In this document: piece by piece, positions 38,943 to 49,081 of the stretch
How the letters are laid out: the number at the start of each line of letters is the position of its first letter
How positions within the stretch are numbered: the stretch's first letter is position 1
DNA from: Planctomycetota bacterium
GTDB lineage: Bacteria; Planctomycetota; Planctomycetia; Gemmatales; Gemmataceae
DNA: 64,000 nucleotides
Direction: 5' to 3'
NCBI GenBank assembly: GCA_021809185.1
Contig: JAKBAI010000004.1
Coordinates: forward strand, 1-64,000
Made by a program: the position numbers and the translations under genes
Notes under the pieces: generated by a model
The model's input: the letters and a program-made list of their open reading frames with translations, nothing else
Databases searched by the model: none
Told to the model about the DNA's origin: nothing

Positions 38943-40037
38943 TTAAGATCGTTTCTTTTTTTCGCTCGAGGTTTCCGAATGGGGTGCGGGTAGTTGCTGC
39001 AAGATTTTTTTGAGAAACAGATGGGCTTGAAAATTCTCCATTTGTCCCTGGAAGGAGGGTAAAATTTGATGGCGCATGATGGGGATCAGTACTTCGCGAA
39101 TATCTTCACTTGTAACATTCAACCGGCCGTACATTAATGCCCTGGCTTTAGCCGCAACGATTAGAGATTTATTGATCGAAGTCGCCCCACCCGAGGCAAT
39201 AACATCCTGAAAGCCTTTCGGGAAATGGGGGTCTCCGGGCCTGGTGGCTCGGATCAGATCGACCGCATAACGGATAAGGTAATCGGGAATAAGAATGTTT
39301 TTGATCAAATCTTGTAACAGTTGCAGCGTAACCAGACTAAGGCGGGGATAATTTGCCGGAGTATTGGGAATGGAACTTAATCCTGTTGCAGATTTGGCAT
39401 ATTGAAATTCTTCTTCTTTGCCGGGAGTGAGTAGTACCGAATTCATGAAAAAACTGATTCGGACCGGGTCGATAATCGACTGGGTGATTTCTGTTTCCAG
39501 AGGATTTAATACCAACAAACTACTCCAGTCTCCTGAATAATCTCGTTTCTTCCCTTCACCTTGAAGATGCTGTTCCGAATTGGTTCCTAAATTGGTCCCT
39601 AAGATCTGCTTCTCTTTAGATGGTTCTGAATTTTTTGTTCGCAAAGAAGAAACAACCCCGAGCTGCAACCCCGGTGGTGCCAGATGGAGGCTTTCGGCGA
39701 TGAGCCAGTGTATTGAACCGAAATCTTTACTGAAATCTTTATGGCTCCATTTCGTCTCGACTGCCCCATCTTTGAGCCAACCTTCAGGACAAAATAAAAC
39801 CGTTTTTGACTGAAACTGAAAAAATTTCTCGAACATGCGCAAAAAATCGCATTCATTTTGACCAACTGGAACCGATAATAAAAGATTTTCTTGACAGAGC
39901 AGGCAAATGATTATTTGATCAATAAGTGCTGCTCGCCCAGGAAACATTCGAGCAATTTCAACCTTCATCTGTTCAAAGTATGAAGCGGTATCACGGATAA
40001 GTTGAGATGCTGCCGATGCTGTTTGAACGGTTGCCAT
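38943..40037 (-). CDS. MoxR-like AAA protein with eroded ATPase motifs
   Basis: The 364-aa protein follows the MoxR AAA+ layout, but the nucleotide motifs are changed. Where a Walker A (GVPGxGKT) is expected it reads SVPVGQNE (55-62), without Lys or Thr. Where Walker B (LADEINRAPP) is expected it reads IAESLHLAPP (113-122), losing the Asp-Glu pair. The sensor-1 region LVLNP aligns with ATQNP and keeps Asn. The C-terminal lid is well preserved (IRYAVDLIRATRPG, AAKARALMYGRLNVTSEDI, MRHQILPSF), but the sensor-2 Arg of GASPRA is absent (GGATSIN). It is therefore probably unable to hydrolyse ATP. There is no DUF58 or VWA partner gene next to it. A Lys/Gln-rich insertion lies at about 136-170. Confidence 0.75.
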   Translation of the reverse strand: MATVQTASAASQLIRDTASYFEQMKVEIARMFPGRAALIDQIIICLLCQENLLLSVPVGQNECDFLRMFEKFFQFQSKTVLFCPEGWLKDGAVETKWSHKDFSKDFGSIHWLIAESLHLAPPGLQLGVVSSLRTKNSEPSKEKQILGTNLGTNSEQHLQGEGKKRDYSGDWSSLLVLNPLETEITQSIIDPVRISFFMNSVLLTPGKEEEFQYAKSATGLSSIPNTPANYPRLSLVTLQLLQDLIKNILIPDYLIRYAVDLIRATRPGDPHFPKGFQDVIASGGATSINKSLIVAAKARALMYGRLNVTSEDIREVLIPIMRHQILPSFQGQMENFQAHLFLKKILQQLPAPHSETSSEKKKRS

Positions 40038-40255
40038 GAAGGATCAACCCTCTCCACTCCCAATAGGAATTTAGCTACAGAATATTCCCAAATGTTCCCA
40101 ATTCCAAAACTAGAATGACTTCAATTATTATTCCTTCTCTTATCTCTATACAGATTCTCAAACAAAGGAAAAGTAAGCATAATTAAAAAAACGGCAAATG
40201 CGAGTCGATTGGGTGACGCCCTTTAGAGTCGAAGAAATTCGATTAAATAACCCTT

Positions 40256-40978
40256 TTAAGAGTGCCAATCAATCCCCACAAATAGATCGTAAGCGGCATG
40301 AGTACCAACAGCAATACCAAAACCACGTAGCCAAAAGACTAAACAAAAATATAAACCAGCGGTAACTCGGAAACTGAAAACATAGGCTTGAAACGGTTCA
40401 CCAAAAGGTCCAAGATGATGTGCCCCCGCAAAGAGCAGAGAAGAGATAATCCCTGAAATCGGAATCGCGAGTAGGGAGGGGATGAACGCAAATCGGAAGA
40501 GAAAAACTAGACCAGCAAACAGTATGAATCGGAACAGAACCTCTTCGTATATTCCTGCCCCGATGTAAGTAATTACCTGTGAAGAAACTTCCTGTGGCAA
40601 AGGGAACGCCGCAGGGATATGAATGCCAAATTTATCCAAAATGAGGGAATAATTTCTGCTAATCGACCATAATCCATAGGAATAAATCAGCGACTCGAGA
40701 GTCATTCCGAAAACCGTGCTGAATGGATGCTGTGGGCGGCTTTCCCAATGCCGCAACGTCCATAAAAATAGAAATGCCAGGAGTAAAGCAGGAGCAGCTA
40801 AGAATTGATGGACACCAACGGTCTCTAGCCCCCAGCGAATCCAAGCATCGGCCCCATTGCGTAATATTGGCGAATCGGTGCGTGAATAGTAGATCACCCC
40901 CCCTTCGTAGAGGAGGATCAGGGGCAATAAAAATAAAAAACAGCACCAAGCGTGCCGCGAAGCGGAGAAATATCCCAT
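40256..40978 (-). CDS. CPBP (Abi/CAAX-type) intramembrane protease family protein
   Basis: The 240-aa protein has six to seven hydrophobic segments and the three family motifs: EEVLFR (E145, E146, R150), FAGAHHLG (H187/H188) and GTHAAYDL (H227). These residues sit in the membrane and form the putative metal-dependent active site. In eukaryotes relatives process CAAX-prenylated proteins; bacterial members process or protect against peptides, and many have no known substrate. It is 218 bp upstream of the MoxR-like gene on the same strand. Confidence 0.88.
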   Translation of the reverse strand: MGYFSASRHAWCCFLFLLPLILLYEGGVIYYSRTDSPILRNGADAWIRWGLETVGVHQFLAAPALLLAFLFLWTLRHWESRPQHPFSTVFGMTLESLIYSYGLWSISRNYSLILDKFGIHIPAAFPLPQEVSSQVITYIGAGIYEEVLFRFILFAGLVFLFRFAFIPSLLAIPISGIISSLLFAGAHHLGPFGEPFQAYVFSFRVTAGLYFCLVFWLRGFGIAVGTHAAYDLFVGIDWHS

Positions 40979-41442
40979 CGGTTGTGTCTCTTAGATCTTT
41001 TATGCCAAGTTATTATGCGGTTTTTCTCAAGCTTGCTTTAATTCCATTTTTTATTGCAACTTCCTTGTTTTTGTTGTTTTGATGTTTCTGCAATAATCGG
41101 TTGATTGGACTTGCACCCTATTCGATCATTCCACCTAGGGATCTTTCCCTCTGAATTCGACTCTCTTGCTCCTACTTCGTTTTCATCCTTCTTCCAGAAA
41201 GTTAACGAATAAGTCATTATTTACGATCAAATCAATAAATCGGATTTTGTTTTTTCTTTCTCCTTTTTGATTACTTTTTAATTACTCTGTTTATCAAAGG
41301 GGTATAAAGTCCTTTTGACTTAAGTTTCCGTAAGGTTATTCGTCTATCATGACCAAATCTTTGTTCCAAGTCCTAGAAGTTTGTTGAAAAGAGGGAATTT
41401 TTTTCTCTTCGAGAATCATTTGCAATACTTGTAGTTCAAATA
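40979..41442. other. Intergenic, nothing recognised
   Basis: This 464-bp stretch separates the HD-GYP gene from the CPBP gene (both minus strand) and is T-rich on the plus strand. No gene, repeat or convincing terminator was found. Confidence 0.4.
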
Positions 41443-43050
41443 TTAATAATAGAGATAGTGCAAATGATCTGGATAAAGATAGTTATTCCTTTCAGGAGAA
41501 CCAATCGTTCTTATGATCAGATCTCGCTCTATTTCTGCTAGATCGACGATAGTGGTCACGGCAACTCGGTTTTTGTTTTCATCGGTCAATAATTGGATAA
41601 CCGGTCGAATCGCGGACCGGAAATGCGATTTCCCATAATGGCTAGCAATCACAATTCCTATCGATCCATTTAATAATTCTACCACGGACCCTATCGGGTA
41701 GAAGGTCAAGTCGACGAGAGTGGGGGTCAATTGTTTATCGAGAATTCCCTGCTCCCCGATCATTAGCGTATCCGTCAATGCGGTGCGGGGGTCGATTGGC
41801 GGACGATAGGGGCGGGCTGAAACCATCGAAACAAAACTATCCACAATCCCAAGTAGTCTAGCAAGTGGGGGGATTTGATCTTCTAGTTTCCCGCTTGGGT
41901 AGCCGGTACCGTCCATGCGCTCATGATGATCAGCGATTGCTGATAGAATTTCTGGGTGATTGAATGCTTTTGCCAGTTTCTCTAATCCCAGCGGAACGTG
42001 ATTCTCGATTGCTCTTTTTTGCTCGATCCTTAATTTGTTATTGGGATGATACCAATTTTCTGGTGCAACTTCCAACATGCCGACATCGTGGAGTAATGAA
42101 GCAAGGATTGCATCGAGAAAGGAAGATTTCCCTATCTGTTTTCGATAGAATAAGCGAGCAACCACACGCGCTACCATTATACTGTGTGCGGCAATCACTC
42201 GTCCTAAAACGGGTACCGATTCTGATACATTCCCACTGGGAACCTCCGCTAAGAACGGGAGCTGAAGCCACCTGAACGGTGAATCATTGCTCTGTTCTTG
42301 AATAATCGTCTCGCAAAGATTTTGCCAGCTCGCCAGTTCAAACTTCTGTTCTTGCATCAGCAAAGCAATCAGATTGGTTAATTGACTGACCTGATCCGAT
42401 TCCTTTGACAATATTTGTAATGCGTTCTCGACACGCTCATGATTGCGCTCAACCGTTTTGAGAACCGATTCGACATGAAGACATCGTTGCACCTGCTCGC
42501 TTGGTGAAGCAGGAAGAGTTGATAGGACGATCGTTGCAATCTGGACCCAGTGCAGGTTATCTTGTTGAAGTTTTAAAATGGGGGAGATATGATCAGTACC
42601 CAGTGGTGCTGATTGCGGATAATGAATCCATGGATGGTTTTGGATCGCTCTTAGTTTTTTTACCCAGGTGTGGGTTTGTTGTAATAAATCACGACTTTGA
42701 TGAGTGCTAAAGGTTGGTGTTTTTGCTGTTGGGAGTTGGTTCTCTGGATTTTCAAAATGGCGGAGAACCAACTGAATTTTTTCTTGTTCCGATTCCGATT
42801 TCTTTAAAGATTCTTCTAATTCGGAAATGGGAGAACTGGGGGGAGAGACCTGAGCGATTCGTGGAAAAGATGGGTGATTTTGCTCTGGATTAAAGGTATT
42901 ACCTGTTCCAGGCTTAGTAGATTTTGAGAGCGAACCGGCTTGTAGTTTTGGCATCGCTTCCAGCTTTTGCCGAAACTCAATAATCTGATTAAGTAGCGAG
43001 CGAGTATCTATGGCCATTTTAGTCGTGTCCGATCGCTTAGTTTTTACCAC
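41443..43050 (-). CDS. HD-GYP domain protein, probable cyclic-di-GMP phosphodiesterase
   Basis: The 535-aa protein has a long N-terminal region (about 1-270) of helical and Pro/Ser-rich sequence with no clear sensor, and an HD-GYP domain from about 280. H289, the HD pair H321-D322 (LLHDVGM), H351, the HH pair H375-H376 and DGTGYP (380-385) are all present, which is the full metal-binding and signature set of c-di-GMP phosphodiesterases. A C-terminal part (about 430-535) resembles a small beta domain (SVVELLNGSIGIVIASHYGK). The start is uncertain: GTG at 43050 gives 535 aa, and the ATG at 43017 removes 11 residues; neither has a good Shine-Dalgarno sequence. Confidence 0.88.
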   Translation of the reverse strand: MVKTKRSDTTKMAIDTRSLLNQIIEFRQKLEAMPKLQAGSLSKSTKPGTGNTFNPEQNHPSFPRIAQVSPPSSPISELEESLKKSESEQEKIQLVLRHFENPENQLPTAKTPTFSTHQSRDLLQQTHTWVKKLRAIQNHPWIHYPQSAPLGTDHISPILKLQQDNLHWVQIATIVLSTLPASPSEQVQRCLHVESVLKTVERNHERVENALQILSKESDQVSQLTNLIALLMQEQKFELASWQNLCETIIQEQSNDSPFRWLQLPFLAEVPSGNVSESVPVLGRVIAAHSIMVARVVARLFYRKQIGKSSFLDAILASLLHDVGMLEVAPENWYHPNNKLRIEQKRAIENHVPLGLEKLAKAFNHPEILSAIADHHERMDGTGYPSGKLEDQIPPLARLLGIVDSFVSMVSARPYRPPIDPRTALTDTLMIGEQGILDKQLTPTLVDLTFYPIGSVVELLNGSIGIVIASHYGKSHFRSAIRPVIQLLTDENKNRVAVTTIVDLAEIERDLIIRTIGSPERNNYLYPDHLHYLYY

Positions 43051-43384
43051 TATGAATTATTTATCCAATCTTATTCATCGGAATTCGAATACCCTCACCT
43101 TTATTCAAGGAAAAAAAATGATGAGTTATCTTACTCTAATATGGAGAATCAAACTCATTTTTGTTTAATAATGCTTCTGTTTATATTATCCCCTCTGAAA
43201 ATTAACGAATATATGGATGATGTCTGTATTAATCGATTAAACAATTTCGAATAGGAATAAAGTGATAAAATGGGCAAAAAATACTGATTGGGACGAGATT
43301 GCCGAATGGTGTTCCTGATGCACTTAAAAATTAATATGAAAAATAATTATGAAAAGGTAGATTTAGAGTTACCACGATACTTTC
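43051..43384. other. Intergenic, nothing recognised
   Basis: This 334-bp AT-rich gap separates the kinase from the HD-GYP gene, both on the minus strand. No terminator with U-tract was identified. Confidence 0.4.
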
Positions 43385-46300
43385 TTAGTTAATCCGGTCA
43401 CTTTTTGGTATACGAGAGCGGTTCTTTCTTAACTGGACGATCAACTTCATGGCCTCATCGTAAATATTTTTATCACGTTCTTGTAAGTTGGTTAGTAATT
43501 GTTCTAGTTCCGCTCGCCGTTTGGTTTCAAATAATTTTTTAATGAGACGCAACGAATTCCATTTTAAATTCCCATCCAAGCAACCGCATTCTTCAGGTAA
43601 GAGCAGCTCAAAATAACCATCTTCCGTCGCATAAAGAACTTCATTCCCATCGGACGAAAAGATTGCACTTTCGATATCTTGCTTGCCCGTATTAATAGCG
43701 ATTAATTGTTTATTTTTTTCTAGATCCCAGAGCAGGAGCTGGTTTCCCCGATAAAGAATCGCTCGTTGGGAGGTAACGGTAAAGCCCTCCGCTTGGACTA
43801 AACCGGGAAGTGCTATCCTGTTTGATTGATTGTTGTGTATTTCTTGTAAGAACGATTGTTGATTATCTTGAATAATGAAGTATCGCTCATCGGGGGTGAT
43901 GCCGGCCCAATTGCCCTGGAAGAGTGGAGGGCTGACCTGAACGATTTTCCCAGTCTTACAATCGATTCGCACAATTTCCCAAGACTTGGACCCGAACAGT
44001 AATTCAAATTGATCCGATTGGTGTAATCGAGAAACGAAGAGGGATTTCCCATCTGCAGAAAAGTAACATCGGCTGGCAAAGAATGGACTTATTAAAGGAA
44101 CGGAAATCGCCTTCGATTTATTCGGGTTGGATAGATCGATTAAAATCACTTTTTGATCCGTCACAGCTGCCGCATACGTTTTTTTATCATGGAAGGCTAG
44201 GTCATGAATAATATAACCCATCGAACCTTTGCGCGGGATCGCTATCTGTTGCCATTTACTACCCGGAACAAGAGAAATCCATTGTAAGTCAAAACGCCAA
44301 TTCCAAGAAATCGTCGCTAAAGCAAGCGCATTGCCGTTATCGATCACTTTAGTAGCTCGCGAGATGATCAAGGCAGAGTTGAGGGCCGAAGAAAGATCGA
44401 TCGATTCCCATTTTTGTTGGAACTGTTTGACAACCGGATGAGCGCCACGGATGATGACCACTGGTTTTCGATCGGATTGTAAGTAAATATCGCGATCGTT
44501 GGGGGGATGAGGAGAGGAAGGTAGTGGGATGGATGTAAGCTCTTTTTTTTGTAAAGAATAGATACCTAAGCAAGCTTCTTCCATAAACATAACTGTTTGT
44601 TGGTCTTGATTCCATAAGAACGGTTGGACCTTTTGCGTAATCAAAGGCACCGTTTGTTGTTTATTCAATTCTGGGAGATTCCAGATTTCCAGTTTCCCTT
44701 TAACCAATCGGGCCAATCGGGTTTGATCGTTGGAGACAACAAGGGGAGAACCGTTGTTGTTGATTGGAGTAGTGGAAACCAATTCTCCAATTTTGGTTTG
44801 ACTGATCGTATCCCAGATCGTCAACCGTTTCGCTTCTTCAATGATGAGCCACTCGCTACGATTGGCCAGAGTGGCATTAAGAATCGTGAAAGAACTGGAA
44901 TCGATCGCTTCGCGATTGTCCCAGGTGGAGGGATTTATTTTTTTGCGATTTTGAATCGGTCGTATTTGATATTGGTCACTTTTCGGGAATCTCAATAAAG
45001 ACCGCTGGAACGAATGATTCGTAACATCGATTTGCCAAACTTCTAATTGACCATCCCAAAAAATCAGGAATTCATTCGGTTTGCGATATTTGCCGATAAT
45101 TTTTGGCTGTTTAAAGCTCATTTGGAAGCGCAAAGGTAGATGCCAATCCCAGTTATTTTGAGCAATATTCCAGATGCCCAGATCGATACTACTTAGAATC
45201 AAAAGTTGATGGGGAGAGATCCAGAGACGATTCATTTGGCCGCGCAGATAATTGACTGAGGGCATGTTAGGATCTTTTTTAAGGAAGTAAGGGGTCGTGG
45301 AGGTCAACCATCTCGGTAGGTCATCCTGAGTCGGTAAGCTGATTCTTTGGGTAATTTCCTTTGGATTTTCTAAACGATGAATGGTAGTCAACCCTTTATG
45401 AAAATAACCTATTGCGAGCTGAGTTTGATCAGGAGAAAAATGTAAATCCATGATAATACCATGCGGGGACTTCCAGGAGGTGATCTTTTCCCAAGATTTG
45501 GCATCGTATAAAGTTATCAGATCATCTTCGGCAATTGCTGCTATGCGCGAGTCCTTGGATAGTGCACAAGCAAAATTCTTTGCATCGGCTTTTTGCAAAG
45601 GAAGCCCTAATTCGCGCGAAAAGCGGCGGTACAGATTCCAGATGCGAAACTCGGCTCGATGATCATCAAGCTCTGATTGGGTCAAATAGGATTGCCACCA
45701 AGCCTCTTCTGCTTGGGCTAGTTCTTTTTGTTCATCCAGTAAATCGCCGCGAAGCAAGGTTGTTTCCCAAAACTCCTTTTGGATCAATTTGCGGCTATTA
45801 AGCAATTCTTCGGCTTGTTTTTCCGCGCGGTCGCGTTGATCATTCGCCCGTTTTCGTTCGGTTTCCGCCCGTTTTCGCTCTGCTTCGGCAATGGCCCGTT
45901 CCCCTTCGGCCACTGCTTTTTCATTCTCCGCTTGTTGCAAAGCCAATTCTTGAGCTTCACGCGCTTGATTGGTCAACCACCATTCATAGGAAATGACCCA
46001 ATAAGAACTTATAAAAAGAATCAAACAGGCTAACGATAATATGGCGGTGGTCGGGTGTCTTCTGGACCATTTCATAACACGTTCAAAAGGGGTAATCGAA
46101 CGCGCCTGAATTGGCTCTCGCCGTAACCACCGTTCCAGATCTTCTGCAAAGGAATTGGCCGAGGAATAGCGCCTTTCTGGCTCTTTTTCGAGGCATTTCA
46201 GAGTGATTACTGCTAAGTCGTGATCAATTTTAGGGTTGAATTTTTGTGGCGATTGCGGCTCCGAATTCTGTACTTGATCCAGAATATTAAAAATGTTCTC

Positions 46301-47410
46301 CCCTTCAAACGGGGGCTTTCCTGTCAATAATTCATAAAAGACCGCTCCAAGAGAATATACATCGACCGAAGTGGTGATGAATTTATCGGCACGTGCCTGT
46401 TCTGGGGACATATAAGCAGGGGTGCCAACTACCATCCCTGAATTGTTTGCTTCGGAATATTTCTCTTCACTCGAAAATCGTTTCGCCAGCCCAAAATCGG
46501 TTATAATCGGTTTGTATTGTGTTTTCGAGCCTTCTTTAGCCCTCTGCTCGGGGATCCTCTCGATCGAATCCAGAGTAGTTCGTTTTGAACTGGAGCCTGC
46601 CGAAGGGGGATCTAAAAGAATATTCCCTGGTTTAATATCCCGGTGTAAAATGCCATGAAGATGAGCATAATGTACCGCTTTCGCGAGCTGAATCATCAGA
46701 TGAACACTTGCATAAGGGTCTCCAGCAAAATCTGAAATAGAGGAACTCAATGCTCCCCCTTCGACAAGTTTCATACTCAGAAACGGAACCCCATATAACT
46801 CCCCAATTTCATAGATGGGAACAATATTAGGGTGATCCAGAATAGCCACTGCCGCCGCTTCCGCTCGGAACTTTTCTTTAGCCTGATCACTAACAAATGA
46901 ACTACTGATCAGTGTTTTAATAGCAACCTGCCGATTTAATTTAATCTGGTTTGCTCTAAAAACGACCCCCATTCCCCCGCGCCCAATTTCTTCCAATAGC
47001 TCGTAATCGGTTGAATGAAAAGGGGATCGGTGGGGATTATCAATATTTTGATTAGGACAAAACTCACCAAAGGATTTCAGGGAAGGCTTGATTCCCATTT
47101 GCAGAGATTTTTCCTCGATTGGTTGCTTCAGTTCAACCGTTGGTTGAGTGCCGAAATGAGGATTCTCTTGAAAATTCAACTCAGCTCTGACTGAATTTGG
47201 TTCCGCTTGAGTGTCTTCTTGGGTCGGATTCTGGGTAGTAATTTCCTCTTGGGTTATCCCTTCGATCCGATCCGAATTATTGGTATGCCCGTTTTCTTTC
47301 TTGAGCTTTGCAGCAAGATCGGAACTATCAATGGTCTGATGATCAGGGATATTGCCAAGCAAGGGATGTTTTTCTCGCATCAAATATGGCTCCATCTCCA
47401 TGGATAGCAA
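43385..47410 (-). CDS. Membrane Ser/Thr protein kinase with WD40-like C-terminal region
   Basis: Up to 1341 aa. After a 135-residue Gln/Thr/Glu-rich leader comes a PknB-type kinase domain: GRGGMGVV (143-150), K165, HRDIKPGN (256-263), DFG (305-307) and GTPAYMSPEQ (329-338), all intact. A 30-residue insertion lies between HRD and DFG. One transmembrane segment follows at about 455-478, then a coiled coil of A/E/R repeats (480-545). The rest is a long beta-propeller-like region (for example ALSKDSRIAAIAEDDLITLYDAKSW, AIFSSDGNEVLYATEDG). Propeller-bearing kinases of this kind are abundant in planctomycetes. The first codon here would be TTG; ATGs follow at 47401, 47395 and 47380, and the last has GGAG nine bases upstream and may be the real start. 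Confidence 0.92.
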   Translation of the reverse strand: MLSMEMEPYLMREKHPLLGNIPDHQTIDSSDLAAKLKKENGHTNNSDRIEGITQEEITTQNPTQEDTQAEPNSVRAELNFQENPHFGTQPTVELKQPIEEKSLQMGIKPSLKSFGEFCPNQNIDNPHRSPFHSTDYELLEEIGRGGMGVVFRANQIKLNRQVAIKTLISSSFVSDQAKEKFRAEAAAVAILDHPNIVPIYEIGELYGVPFLSMKLVEGGALSSSISDFAGDPYASVHLMIQLAKAVHYAHLHGILHRDIKPGNILLDPPSAGSSSKRTTLDSIERIPEQRAKEGSKTQYKPIITDFGLAKRFSSEEKYSEANNSGMVVGTPAYMSPEQARADKFITTSVDVYSLGAVFYELLTGKPPFEGENIFNILDQVQNSEPQSPQKFNPKIDHDLAVITLKCLEKEPERRYSSANSFAEDLERWLRREPIQARSITPFERVMKWSRRHPTTAILSLACLILFISSYWVISYEWWLTNQAREAQELALQQAENEKAVAEGERAIAEAERKRAETERKRANDQRDRAEKQAEELLNSRKLIQKEFWETTLLRGDLLDEQKELAQAEEAWWQSYLTQSELDDHRAEFRIWNLYRRFSRELGLPLQKADAKNFACALSKDSRIAAIAEDDLITLYDAKSWEKITSWKSPHGIIMDLHFSPDQTQLAIGYFHKGLTTIHRLENPKEITQRISLPTQDDLPRWLTSTTPYFLKKDPNMPSVNYLRGQMNRLWISPHQLLILSSIDLGIWNIAQNNWDWHLPLRFQMSFKQPKIIGKYRKPNEFLIFWDGQLEVWQIDVTNHSFQRSLLRFPKSDQYQIRPIQNRKKINPSTWDNREAIDSSSFTILNATLANRSEWLIIEEAKRLTIWDTISQTKIGELVSTTPINNNGSPLVVSNDQTRLARLVKGKLEIWNLPELNKQQTVPLITQKVQPFLWNQDQQTVMFMEEACLGIYSLQKKELTSIPLPSSPHPPNDRDIYLQSDRKPVVIIRGAHPVVKQFQQKWESIDLSSALNSALIISRATKVIDNGNALALATISWNWRFDLQWISLVPGSKWQQIAIPRKGSMGYIIHDLAFHDKKTYAAAVTDQKVILIDLSNPNKSKAISVPLISPFFASRCYFSADGKSLFVSRLHQSDQFELLFGSKSWEIVRIDCKTGKIVQVSPPLFQGNWAGITPDERYFIIQDNQQSFLQEIHNNQSNRIALPGLVQAEGFTVTSQRAILYRGNQLLLWDLEKNKQLIAINTGKQDIESAIFSSDGNEVLYATEDGYFELLLPEECGCLDGNLKWNSLRLIKKLFETKRRAELEQLLTNLQERDKNIYDEAMKLIVQLRKNRSRIPKSDRIN

Positions 47411-48031
47411 TCGATTCGGTTTTCTGATGTTAAGATGCTTCGAAATTGGGGATGATAATTCAGTAAATTCATCAGTTTCTTTCTTAAGATTTCAATCTCA
47501 TTATCCTAAGACTTCATTTTTACTTAGGGATCAGGCTTTATTCGTTGTTAACATTCCTGTTTCATCGGTTCCTGTTTTCATTGTTAATTATGAGTTCTTA
47601 AAATATTAGACGCTGTCGAATTCATTAATAACAAAAACCTTCCTTTTTTATTCATCTCTTCTTAAAAGACGCTAATTTATTCATTAAGTTATTCATTTCT
47701 TCTCTCTTTTCTTAGTTAGTCCTGGTGGGAATACCCTAATAGGTTCCCATGGTGATACTTCTCTTTGATTAAAAAAGATTCACTTTGATTCAAATCGTAA
47801 GGAAAATATTAAAATCATACCGTGATCTAAATTTCGTTTCTCAAATTACTTCGTTGAAATAATTCAAATATTCTTTTTGTTTTGCCTGGTTTGCTTAACT
47901 AGCAAATTTTAGGTATTTTTTTTGACTTTCGAGGTCGATGTCGATTTTCTGATTGCGTTGATATTACCGATTTTGACGATTGATTGGGGTAAGTGCTGAA
48001 TATAAAGAAAACCGAAAAATCAGGAGAAATA
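47411..48031. other. Divergent intergenic region, nothing recognised
   Basis: This 620-bp AT-rich stretch lies between the kinase and the lipoprotein gene, transcribed away from each other. It must carry two promoters. No repeat or RNA structure stands out. Confidence 0.4.
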
Positions 48032-48910
48032 ATGATAATCAACCCACCCTGGCAATATTGTGCCATCTGGCGCAAAGAGTCAATCCAAATGGTTTTCTTT
48101 TTAATGATTTCAATAACCTTGACTGGTTGCTTAGGATTTATCCATCCTATCCAATCATTTCCTGAAGATGAAACGAAAATAATGGCCTCTGTGGAACAGG
48201 ATAAAAGAGATGAAGTAACTATTTTTATATTTGGAGGGACGGATATATTAGATATTTCCAATCTAAATGGGTTGGTAGATCAGATAAATCGATTTGGTTT
48301 TAACAGAACCTATTTAGGAAGCTTTATTCATCTCGATGATTTTGGGAAGGAAGCTCGAGCAATTGCCGAAAACCATCCCCGATCCCGATTTGCTGTTATC
48401 GGTTATGATCTTGGGGTTAAAAGTGCGATTCAGCTCGCATATGAATTAAGCGAAGATGAAATTCCCGTAGATTTCCTGTTATTGCTTGACTCACGAGGCC
48501 TAAAAAACGCTGAACTACCTCAATTACCCGGCTCTATGATGGTACAAACTATCCAAGCAGAAAAAAAAGATCAATTACTCCAAACCGGTCAAAATAGCGA
48601 ACCTATAATCTTAAATGATAGTGGGCATTATGGGGTGCCTACTCACCCAGTTACTATCAAGTGTATAGAGGATCAACTTTTATTATGTGCGAATCGTGTT
48701 CCCAATAAAATTAAGCCGGGAGTTATACCGAATCCATTGATATTACCAGCTCCCACCCCGCGAGAAATAAATTTTTCGGAAAAAAGTTCAGAAAAAGATT
48801 GGGATTTTCTGAGTTTTCGCCAAGGTGATAATAGTTCTAAGTTATTACCAAATAAAAACTTCAACTTAATTCGTCCTAAAAATGAAGCTAAAATGAATTC
48901 GAATCCGTAA
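48032..48910 (+). CDS. Lipoprotein with alpha/beta-hydrolase-like features
   Basis: From the ATG at 48032, preceded by AGGAG, the product is 292 aa. A hydrophobic stretch ends in LTGC (C33), a lipobox, so it is probably a lipid-anchored protein outside the inner membrane. The segment at about 62-200 looks like an alpha/beta-hydrolase core: VTIFIFGG strand, RFAVIGYDLGVKSAIQLAYEL with the nucleophile-elbow shape G-Y-D-L-G (D126), FLLLLDSRG (D153) and a late His in SGHYG (H199). The elbow has Asp where Ser is usual, which occurs in dehalogenase/epoxide-hydrolase-type enzymes but may here mean a catalytically inactive protein. The C-terminal 80 residues are polar. The function is unknown. Confidence 0.68.
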   Translation: MIINPPWQYCAIWRKESIQMVFFLMISITLTGCLGFIHPIQSFPEDETKIMASVEQDKRDEVTIFIFGGTDILDISNLNGLVDQINRFGFNRTYLGSFIHLDDFGKEARAIAENHPRSRFAVIGYDLGVKSAIQLAYELSEDEIPVDFLLLLDSRGLKNAELPQLPGSMMVQTIQAEKKDQLLQTGQNSEPIILNDSGHYGVPTHPVTIKCIEDQLLLCANRVPNKIKPGVIPNPLILPAPTPREINFSEKSSEKDWDFLSFRQGDNSSKLLPNKNFNLIRPKNEAKMNSNP

Positions 48911-49010
48911 CTTTATTTCCCAAAAAATTCGATTATTTTCTTAATTCGCTATTGCCACTTTTACTTAGGGAAGATATGATAAGAATAGGTTATTTAATTA
49001 ACCTTATGAT

Positions 49011-49081
49011 GAGATCGAGATTGTTCGAGTCTAAAACTGAGTGGGCGACAGTTTTAGATTCACATCTCGATCTCTTTTTTT
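49011..49081 (+). terminator. Two-tier hairpin with U-tract
   Basis: An outer 11-bp stem GAGATCGAGAT/ATCTCGATCTC encloses an inner 10-bp stem TCTAAAACTG/CAGTTTTAGA with a nine-base loop. The outer stem is followed directly by TTTTTTT. It lies 100 bp after the lipoprotein gene. It works as a terminator by shape, but the inner stem makes it larger than needed, so a small structured RNA is a second reading. Confidence 0.7.
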
